A stretch of 64,000 nt of DNA from Motacilla alba alba (taxonomy: Eukaryota; Chordata; Aves; Passeriformes; Motacillidae). The stretch lies in NCBI RefSeq assembly GCF_015832195.1, contig NC_052026.1:12945619-13009618 (forward strand). Direction: 5' to 3'. Below, one piece after another: positions 24,713-64,000 of this stretch. The first letter of the stretch is position 1, and every line of letters begins with the position of its first letter. A program made the translations under genes and the position numbers. The notes beneath the pieces are model-generated. The model saw nothing but the letters and a program-made list of their open reading frames with translations. It ran no database searches and was not told the DNA's origin.

Positions 24713-27700
24713 AGCTTTCCATGTTTAATGGATGGTGTCCTGGCTGAAGTGAGTGCTGGGGTGTGTTTGTATTTCTTCCCCTCAAGCCTGTATGTCTGAG
24801 GAACACATTTCCAGTCTTCACTTGCCAGATTCAAACAGGCCCAGCAAGAGTCAAAGAGCATGCACCATCTGCCCCTGCTTATGTTAGAGCTGATCCGTGA
24901 TTTTCCCAAGGAATGCTTCTTTCAGCAGTTTGAGTTTCTCCTGTCATGGCTAGAAGGAATAATGATATTTATCCAACACAGCAAAATCCAATGTTCCTGG
25001 ATACCGTCTTAAGATTACTGTGAAAACTGCATGAATTTCACAGATCAAACAGTCTAAACCAGTAAAATAATACAGAAAAGAGTGCTAGATCTTTGCATTG
25101 CAGGCACTAACCAGCAGCAGAGAGCTCTTTGTAAATATTTGCTTAAGGCTCACTCTGTAACACGGATTAAAGACTGTGTTTGGACCTGGTCACTGCATCA
25201 ACGTGTGCCAATGGTGAGGTAGGGGAGGCCTGTTCCTGCCCCAGTGCTTGTCTCTGGGAAAGGGTGTTCTGTGCATCTTCCATGGTGCCCACAGCCCCAG
25301 GAAGAGCCTTGTGGGCTCCAGCCTGGCCTGCATCGACTCCTGCTGCTGCTGGGGTGAGGCCCAGGTTACTGCTTCTCCATCATGAGATTAAGACAGTATT
25401 GCAGCTCTGCAAAATTTGATTTTGCTGGAGCAGGAAGCCACTTAAAAACCCTGAAGTAATCTTTAAAATTGCTACTAGTCACGCAAGGAAGTAGAGATGA
25501 AGCCAGTCTTTGTATATTTTAATGACTTAACTGCCACTCAAACGCTATTGGCTTGCAGGGTGGGGAGGAACTCTCCTAGCTTGACTCTTAAACCAACTGA
25601 GCATGAGTATTGGCTACAAGTGTGTAGCACGGTCACAGTGCACAGGGGGATGTGATTTGACCCCTGTGAAGACAGGTAGCAGAGCAGCAGATCTTCCCCA
25701 AGGCCAGTATTTGGCTGTATTAGCACAGTTTTGTGTTCTAGCTATTGCTACATGCTTTTCCTTTTTCAGCTTCAACACGGCTGTTGCTTTGAAAGTCTCT
25801 GATGCAACAACCGGCTCTTAGGTCTTATCAAACTCAAAAGCCTTCTGGTTTTTCCCTGCTTCTTCTGTTCAGTCAACAGGGAATTAAAAATGTTGCAGGA
25901 TTTCCCACTCTAAACATGATGGTTAGGAAGTTGAGAAATGTATGTTGTAGTTTGACAAGTGCAGCTGTCTTAGGCTAGGAAAATTTTGTATTGCAAAATC
26001 CTTCAATTGAGCAACTTATAGAGCTATGGGATGAGACTCATCAGACCATCCTTTCCAGTGGACCTTTTGGTCTGTGTACAATGATGGACTCCTTGCCTCT
26101 TATGCAGCTTTGAAGTGATACTGACTGGTGAATCACCCTTCCTTGGGTTATCTTCCTCTCTGCCCTCAGTCTGTTTTGGCCCCATAGCAGTTTTGCCATC
26201 TGAAGCTCTGCAAGGAGGAAGCCAATTTCACAAATGCTCTTGGCTCATTGTGCTTGGTAGCTGATCTTTGGGCATCTGCCTTGCTGCTTTGAGGGGCACA
26301 GTATTCCACAGGCCAAAGTATGTAGTGAAGCTGCTTATTTGCATGGCTTTAGCCCAAGAAACCTGATGCTTTGTGAAAAACAAATCATGGGAGATCTATG
26401 CAAGCTTCCATATTGTGTTCCACATGGTGGTGTCACACATACAGAGGAAGAGTGAGTAGACTGAAATACTGCCCATGCTACACTGGTGTCTGCCCATCCT
26501 CAGGAATACAATAGTTGGCCATGACTCTTCACCCTTTGGCCTGTCTATTTGAAGCCAGCCAGCAAGCATTGATGCTTGTGTCAGCACAAACAATAATTTA
26601 GATTTAAAAATTACAGGTAGGTTTGCTTCATTTTTTGTTTCCAGAGAGAACGTGGGCAGGAGGGTTATGCCATGGTACACCACCTCAGGAGTAGGCTCAG
26701 ATGTATCCATGTTTTCAGTAGGATTGTATTTTGCAAATTATTTCTTAGAATTGCTGGTAGCAATAATAAATTGGCAACTCCAGGTGAAGCACCTAGAGTG
26801 ATTTTTCTTAACTGTCCCTACTGGATTCACTGGATCTACTGGAAATCCAACACTTGGAAATATTTTAATCAAAGAGCAATTGACTTGAAATGGTCCCAGA
26901 TTGTTCATTTCATTTTCTTCTTTCTTTCTGTGCCAGTGAAAAAGTACCCATTGCTGTCAACATCCAAAGCCTCAATATAGTATTTGGCAACATTCGCCTT
27001 CTCTTGACAGCTTGACTACTAAGATCAAGTATTAAAAGTATGGCCTGCCTGATGAAAGTAATTAAGAGACTTCTCTCAGCCAGGAGAGTTTACTAACCTC
27101 ATTTACTGCAGTAAATAGAAGAGACTTTCAGTCTCCTGTCAAAAAAGAGACCACTGGTGTGTGCACGTGTGCCCTTTTGTACTGATAATGAGCTTCTGGA
27201 ACACACTCTTGCTGGAATTCAGGCTGGAGCCAGGCAGGTGCTGGTTGCTGTCGGTCAGTGGCTGGCTGAGATGAGAGGTACTCGTGGAGCAAGCACAGGC
27301 TGCCAGGCTCCTGCCCTGCCCTTCCACCGTGGGGCCCCTTGTACAAACTGTCATTGAGTAAAGCAAAGGCTGGATTTCAGCAAAAAGGGGAGACTGTGAG
27401 ATCAGGCTGAAATTCAAGGTGCAGGAGATCCAGGAGGCTCTGGAATGTGCTTAGGGAAGATGCTGGGAGTCAGTAGACATGTAAGTGTAAGCGGGACTAA
27501 GCGAGAAGCGGGAACCTGAAGTGTGAGAGTGGGTGTGTGTCTGTGCCCGTGTTCCTGTTTTGCAAACACCATCACATCGGATATTGTACAAATGGTGTGT
27601 GGGGAACATTCAGCAGTGAGTGGTGCAAAGAACTGGTGATGGAGAAGAGTTATGCTGCTTTCCTTCCAAACTAGATGCAGGAAGGATGTGTGGGAGTCAG

Positions 27701-30700
27701 ACAGTAAAAGAGAGGAAAATCAAAAGCTACTCACTAAAGGAGGGCAGAGTGATGTGGCATTAAGACTCTGTGCGTTTTTTGCATAAACCTGCCTCAGGAA
27801 AGTAAGATTTTAATTTTCAAGCAAAATCCATGCTACACTGGGATCCGTGCACTGGCAGAGCTTGTGCATGGGGAGCTGCAAGGTGAGGTTTTCTCTTCCG
27901 AGATTACAGTTGTGTTGGCTGTTCCTATCTTTGCCATCTGCCTCTGCGAAATAGCCTTTTGTCTCCTAACAATAATCTCTGTTCTCCTCCCGCTTTTCTC
28001 TTTGGATGCTGGCTATGAAGCAGTGTCTCGTTACTCTTGTACAATCAGCAGCATCTCCCCCGAGAGGGCAGCTCCTGCTTTGTGGGCCGTGCACTCCCCG
28101 TGCGTGCCGAGCGCTGCACCTCCGTATCCTCCTTACAGTCTGCCGGCGCTCGTGGCAAAGTCAAACCTCGCCTCTGGGATTGCAGAAAGCTTTTAGGGCA
28201 CATGTAACTGCTGAGCACAACCAGCACTGTTCACAGCCCGGCCTTCTTAAGAGATATGTGATCTGGGACTTGAAGTGACCTGGGACTTCTGAGGACAAAA
28301 ATTCTCTGATGTAAAGTGCATCTCTGCCATCTTTCTGCCTGTCTTTGTTCCAGGGCTCTGCTTTTTCGTGCAGCAGAGGTGCATTTTTGTGCACTTATGT
28401 ATATCCATGAAATCGTGTCTGGTGATTAAAGTGTAGTGCACCACTAGGTGGCAATGTGATAAATGCAGGGAATCCAGCAGCCAGCCGGACGCACCTCACC
28501 TTCTTAACGAGTGAAATTCTGGCCACCAAAGCCTGGAGTGACACCCCTAGGAGCTCTTATTTGGCCTAAGTAAGTAGAAGCAGCTCTCACAAGTAGTAAC
28601 AGGAGCTCCAGCATCAGTTACTGAAACTCCCTCTTCTGAGGTTTAACAATTAGCCTGTAATTAACTGAAGCAGAAATTGTCATGCTAGAGTCATAATGTT
28701 TAGCACGAGACATAGGGCAGCCTTTTTAAAATGTATTTCTCCTTAGTGAGGCATTACAGATGTTATTTGGAATATGTGAGGATTTTATTTTGCTAAAGAA
28801 GTAGTTTTTGAGATTGAAAAAGACAATTATCATCCTCTAATTGGCATTCGGTGTAATGTGATCCCTTAAACGGACCTTGTAGAACTCTCTGGGAGCTGGG
28901 GGGTTTCATTAAGATGCTCAGCCTGGATTTACTGACATCAAGGGAAGTTCAAGCACATCTTAAATTACTCTGTTGATTACCATCATTGCTGTGTAGATTT
29001 CTAGGCAGGTACCTGCTAGTGCACACATTCCTGAAAGGAAAGAGAGGAGCACCAAGGGCAGGAAAGGTAGGACTTGTGTCTCTTGGGATTTTCAGGAGAC
29101 CCGTGCTCACAGAGCAAGCAGGGAGCCAGGCATCCAGGACCTCTGCAAACTCACACCCTCCATCACATCCAGGTAACTGTAGGTCTGCGTCTTGGAGACA
29201 ATGGGCTGGTTTTGACTGTAAAATTAGCAGTGTTGTTAAAATACAGCTAACACGCTGTTCTCTGCAGCATCGGATCTCTACCATTAGAAACAGGTCTGTC
29301 TCTTCTGTTCATGTATTGGTGTGTGCCCTGAAGGTCTAGAAGCATTGCTTGTTTTAATTCCAGATAATTTTTCTCCATTTTAGGTTGAAGGTGTGGAAGT
29401 AAAAATAAAAAGGAGCCCAGCAAACTCGTTGTCCTCCCAAAGTCCTTGTACCCATGCAGGCAGGGACAAGCTTTGCAAGGCACGTCTCCATCCTTCTCTT
29501 GCGTAGAGCTGAGGCTGGGTCCTGGCCCAGTTAGGTGACTGCGGCAGCCCTTGTCTCAGTGACAGCTGCTGTAATAGTTGGTCCCCAGACGTGTGCAAGG
29601 ATCTGGATTTAGCTTCCTTTTTTTCAGGTTGTAACTGTGTTTTCTCTGTGGGCATTGTCTAAAAATAAAGCGGGACCTGTCGGCTGGTGGAGTGAAGAAT
29701 AGGCTGGCTCGCGGTGACCGCTCCCTTCGTGTGTAATTCAGGGCTGTTCTGGGCAACTGCACCACACGTCTCTTGGAGGATGGCGGCTTGTTCTCTCTCT
29801 GGTGTACAGAAAGGGGTCACCTTCTTATTTCCAGCTGAAGGGGGTCACAGCCTGTCCCCTGTACCTCAAATGTTTGTTCTACATATTTCAGAAGGAGAGG
29901 GTGCAATGCCCTTGATTTCACATGCTGGTGACCTGCTGGTGCTGGGGAGCTGGAAGCAAGCAGCACACCTATGTGACAGTGTCCTGACACATTGCTTCAG
30001 TGGGGGCAGATTTCAATTGCTCCTCACCTCCCAGAGCTGAGTATCACTCTGTGATACTTGTGGTTGTATGTATTACTGCTGCAGGGCAGTTTCTAAGACC
30101 TACCATAAATACATTCTTCCAAAAGCCTAAATCTCCGTGTGTCACCACAGGAATTCTTTGCAGGAAAATGGGGATACTTTTGAAAGGCACAAAATCATCC
30201 TAACTCCAGACAAATTCAGTTGGACACTGCTGCAACTGTGTTTTCTCTTTATAAAAGCATAAAGCATGGTCTACTGAGTTCCCTCTCTCAGGGTTTGTTA
30301 GCAGCTTTTGGTTTTAGAGCTCTAGAGTGAGTGTACAGACTTTTAAGATATTAGCACTTAATGGAGTTGATAATTTATAGCTGATTACTTCAGAGGGATA
30401 CAAAAGCTTCTTTTTCTTTTTTATGACCTGAATAATGATTAAGTTGAAGTCTGGGCATACAAATCAGCTTGATTTGTTTAATTGGTGATGTAACAGTGAA
30501 AATTCAAAATAAAGATATGCATGATAAAATGTGATAAACATATCCTGATTGTTGCCTCTGTGTGCTACTGCATTTTACCCCACAGCTACTTGTTTAAAGT
30601 TAAAACTTCATTTTATATTTCCTAGTATAGGTCATAAAAGTAACCTTTGGGATAAAGAGCTAACAGCTCATCTAAGTCAGTTTGTTCACACACACCTGAC

Positions 30701-31316
30701 CTCTTTGAGATTTACTCATATACTGAGAATTAAAAATACAGTTCTTCCTTTTTACCCACTCCAGCTGTATTCATGGAGAGAAGCTGTGTGATAAACTTTT
30801 TCTGTATGCTTTCCAACTGTTTAGTTATTCCCATCTTTCCTCAACTGACTATTTTTAAGGCTCTTTTTCACAGTTGTATCGGTCCTCCAAGAGCTCCACT
30901 TCTGCCTGAAGCTGCCAAGTCAAAGCCTGTTTTATTTTTTTCAGCATACTCAAGTCCAACAATCTTATCTTGGCTTATCGCTCCTACCAGCTTTCATCCT
31001 AGCTCCCTCAAATGGAGAGCAAGAGGAGGCAGATGCTGGGACACAGAGATAAAAGAGAATAGAAGCAGGACATTTCACTAGGATTTAATGCATATTAAAA
31101 GGGGGGATTAATGCATTTTCATTTTCACATTGCTCTGGATGGGCATCTTACTGTACCTTTGGTGAAGTAAAGTGACCTTTAAACTTCTTGGGACTGGACT
31201 GCAGAGAGAGCTCTGAGCACTTCTCAGAGCTGAAAGAGCTGAGTACTACAATATGTATCTGATGTAAGTGCAAGGCTGATTTTTTTGGTTGAAGTTCTAT
31301 TTTTCCTTTTCTGCAG

Positions 31317-61723
<30,407 letters not shown>

Positions 61724-61855
61724 CAGGGCAGCTTTGGCTGGGGTTGCAGCAGCCTGTGCCTGTCTTTAGTACGTTCAGAGGGCCCATGGGACCAGTGTCA
61801 TTTTGTATTCTGTATTTTTGTTGATGGAAATAAATTTCTTTGGTTTTGATATTTG
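61724..61855 (+). other. NUP93: NUP93 3' UTR (short, predicted end)
   Basis: From the stop codon to about 20 nt after the AATAAA at 61829-61834. The exact cleavage base is inferred, not visible. A longer isoform using a more distal signal is possible, but no other AATAAA is seen within several hundred bases. Confidence 0.65.
61829..61834 (+). terminator. NUP93: Poly(A) signal AATAAA of NUP93
   Basis: Canonical AATAAA 106 nt after the stop codon. Two TGTA motifs (61804-61807 and 61811-61814), typical of upstream cleavage-factor I sites, lie just before it. GT- and T-rich sequence follows from 61840 to about 61900, as expected for a downstream element. Confidence 0.8.
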
Positions 61856-64000
61856 TTTTTGACATTTTAATTTTCACTGGTTCTTGTGTTTTTATGTTTT
61901 TATTCATTTTATTTTCGATTGGTTTACATTTAGAAGTTTATTCTTAGTTAGTTAATAGGCTATGCAGAAAAGCAGTCATAGCTCTGCAGTAGTGACATGA
62001 ATATGGAATTTTATAGCAGAAGAGGAGATGGAGAAGAAAACTTTGATTTATTGCTCAATGTACTTACAGCTGAGAAACTTCAGGGGGTTTAGGATGCATG
62101 TTAAGTGTTGAAAATGTGTCTGATGCCCCAGTCACCCCCGTGACTCACTGCCATCAGTCCGTCCCGTTGTCTCTGTGGCGCATGTGCTGCAGCGGTGCCC
62201 GTGAGCTCTGTGTGCTGTGCAGAGCCCTCCGTGCTGAACCAGGTGCTCACAGCCCTGGAGCTCTGCTGAAGCTTTTGCAGGAGCAGCTGGGTTGGAAACA
62301 GGTATATTTTGGTAGGAGAGTTTTTTGTGAGCGACACGTGAATTTTAGTCCGTTGCGTTCCAAGTGGGGCCCTGTCGAGTTCACCAGAAGTGAGGAAGCT
62401 GAACCAGAGAGGCCCAGGTGAGGCTGTGTTGGGTGTGGGTGGACATTACTGTTGGTTTAGCAGGAAATGGGAGCCCTACAAGAGCAAGGGGCTTTAAAAA
62501 TGGTTACCTTTAAGTGTTTTGAACTAGAATTAAATAAGAGTGAAAGCCCAAGGAGCATGTTATAGTAGAAGCTTTTAATTTTAATATAACTGCCTATCTT
62601 TGAAAAGAAGGGGAGGAATGTTGGTGGATACTCTGGCTGCTCCCCTGCTGCTGTCTCACCCTCTTGTGTTACTGGGATATGAGAACATGTGGCATCTGGA
62701 ATGCATACCAGGCAGCAAAATGTAGGGGCTGATTTCAGCCTTTGTATGTTAACAGCTGTCATGGGAGAGAATTCATCTCCATTTTGCAGTGTCTTAGTTT
62801 AGTGTGATGGAGGAATATCTGACTGACATGATGACAATTTTCCTAATTACTTTTTTCACCAGAAATGTTGTAGAATAAGTTTTGTCCACCTTTTGGACAG
62901 GAAGCAAAGGGCTTGCCAGCCACCTCAATCCATGTCTCTCAGCATTAGCAATCCAGCTGCTGGGTTCTCAGAGGATAGAGCTAGGGATTGTGTACAGCAT
63001 GGAGTGCTCCTGTAGCATGGCCAGGATTGTCCCAACTGAAGGCTGAGGGAGACCTGGACAACACCCTGCAGGTAAAGGGGAGTTGGTGAGTTACCAAGGA
63101 GTTATTTGGGGGTGGGAGTGGGCTAGAATTGCCTAACAAACTTGTTAACAGGTGAGTGTGGAAAGCTGTATTGCCTGTTAATGTTTCTGGTATATTTGTG
63201 TGGAAATGCTTCTTGGCATATCTCAGGTAAGAATTGATCCCATTCCCTAGAGAACAGGCACCTTCCCTGTTGTGGACAGTCATAGTGGGGCCAGGGCTGC
63301 CCCAAATGCAGTCCTGCAGGATGACCCTACTCCTGTGTTTTCCTTGCTGGTGCTCAGCCCCGAGTTACTCCCAGCATGAAACCGCCTCCCATACAGAGAG
63401 TCTGGCAAGTCTGCACTTGTCCTCAGGCAACCACTGACCTGAGCAAGAGAGGGACAATGTTTACTGGAGTCTGGGAAGAGGGAGGGCCACCTTCCCCACT
63501 GTAATTCCCTCTCCCTGATCTGCCATTCATGCAGGAACTGAAGTCCTTTGGGGCTCAGCTCTTAGTGCTGCTATTTCAGGACCTTGTTCTCCTGTCTCTT
63601 GCCCATCCCCTGCTCACGAGAGCTATCGTGCTGCCTCACTGGCATGTTCTGATGTCCAGTGTTGAACCTGGGGACCTTCTATAAGCAGTACAGTACATCT
63701 GCCCTTTGAGGAGGCTATAGCAGGTGCTTTCTGGTGCTTCTCAGCCTTCTTGGCTGTTGGGAAAGTTGATGTCTGTATATAGTTTCCTCTCTTTGTGCCC
63801 AGTGTTTGTGCTTCCAGCCTTTGGTCGCTTTTTAAGCTAATCAGAAACTGAATTATTTCATGCTTTCAAAATCCAAGATGATCCTTCTGTGATGGACAGA
63901 TGGGAAATAAACCCCAGGGAGTCCAAGTCCCAAGACTAACCCTGAAAAGGTAAGACCAGCCCCATTTCCATCAAGATAAGAGATTGTGGGTATAACAGGA
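61856..64000. other. Intergenic sequence downstream of NUP93
   Basis: No exon, RNA gene or repeat is recognised. A GC-richer patch with several CpGs (about 62120-62420) carries a 107-codon frame with no recognisable family. In mammals the next features are mir-138-2 and SLC12A3. I looked for the mature miR-138 sequence and for the SLC12A3 N-terminus and found neither, so they would lie further right if synteny holds. Confidence 0.6.

Larger units (their letters stand above)
1..31316 (+). other. NUP93: 3' part of NUP93 intron 3 (no exon found)
   Basis: No reading frame here matches NUP93 residues 1-99 or any other protein I recognise, on either strand. The longest frame (6356-6841, 161 aa) has no family resemblance. 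The stretch ends in the exon 4 acceptor. It contains small tandem repeats, two perfect hairpins and several candidate conserved non-coding blocks listed separately. Its intron identity follows from exon 4 being internal; the 5' boundary is outside the window. Confidence 0.75.

Noticed and set aside
24536..24909. Open frames on both strands with repeated LTDG / KPSVNI peptides
   Set aside because: The peptide repeats come from the 18-bp tandem repeat at 24665-24712, not from a protein repeat family.
25990..26090. Possible CR1-like fragment
   Set aside because: Some CR1-like words (GGATGAGACTCATCAGACC) but no diagnostic 3' end or longer alignment by eye.
27864..28196. 110-codon frame with hydrophobic stretch in a GC-richer patch
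   Set aside because: Looks like a membrane segment but has no homologue I know and lies in an intron with no splice evidence; several overlapping frames are open.
1..31316. Search for the NUP93 exons encoding residues 1-99
   Set aside because: No segment encodes the expected SRGLDISHISQRLESL or TFEPLEPVKDTD regions with splice sites, so they are taken to be upstream.
62098..62421. 107-codon frame in a GC-rich patch downstream of NUP93
   Set aside because: Not SLC12A3 or any protein I recognise; no promoter or splice context that can be trusted.
61856..64000. Search for mir-138-2 and the first exon of SLC12A3, expected downstream in mammals
   Set aside because: Neither the mature miR-138 sequence nor the SLC12A3 N-terminus is present; they may lie beyond the window.

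Overview
The window is vertebrate genomic DNA, most likely from a bird. It carries one recognisable gene on the + strand: the 3' three quarters of NUP93, a scaffold nucleoporin of the nuclear pore inner ring. The avian (at least sauropsid) call rests on a typical CR1 LINE 3' end at about 57219-57279, very low repeat density and compact introns. Nineteen coding exons (31317-61723) join in frame, with GT donors and AG acceptors throughout, into 720 codons plus a stop. They align without a length change to residues 100-819 of the 819-residue vertebrate protein as I recall it. The roughly 99 N-terminal residues were looked for and not found, so they should lie upstream. If the gene has the 22-exon vertebrate layout, these are exons 4-22; that numbering is used here and is inferred.

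Layout: 1-31316 is one long piece of intron 3 with no exon. It contains several AT-rich, homeodomain-site-rich blocks with scattered CpGs that look like candidate conserved non-coding elements, plus small tandem and inverted repeats. At 31317-43445, exons 4-8 are widely spaced. At 45523-57018, exons 9-21 are clustered, with introns of 112 to 2077 nt. At 57019-61612 is intron 21 with the CR1 remnant. Exon 22 ends at the TAG at 61721-61723. An AATAAA at 61829-61834 with GT-rich sequence after it implies a short 3' UTR. From about 61860 to the window end I see intergenic DNA with no gene.

Exons 4 and 5 encode the end of the extended N-terminal region that contacts NUP205/NUP188. Exons 6-22 encode the alpha-helical solenoid (Nic96 family). 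Three residues changed in human steroid-resistant nephrotic syndrome (R388, G591, Y629, recalled numbering) fall exactly where expected and are the normal residues, which supports the exon model.

No mobile system, CRISPR, operon or clearly novel system is visible. The observations most worth checking are a competing in-frame splice donor at exon 7, an exon (8) with sharply raised GC3 and divergence, a four-run G-quadruplex motif beside a perfect hairpin in intron 5, a perfect palindrome made of two RUNX-type sites in intron 3, and the candidate regulatory blocks of intron 3.
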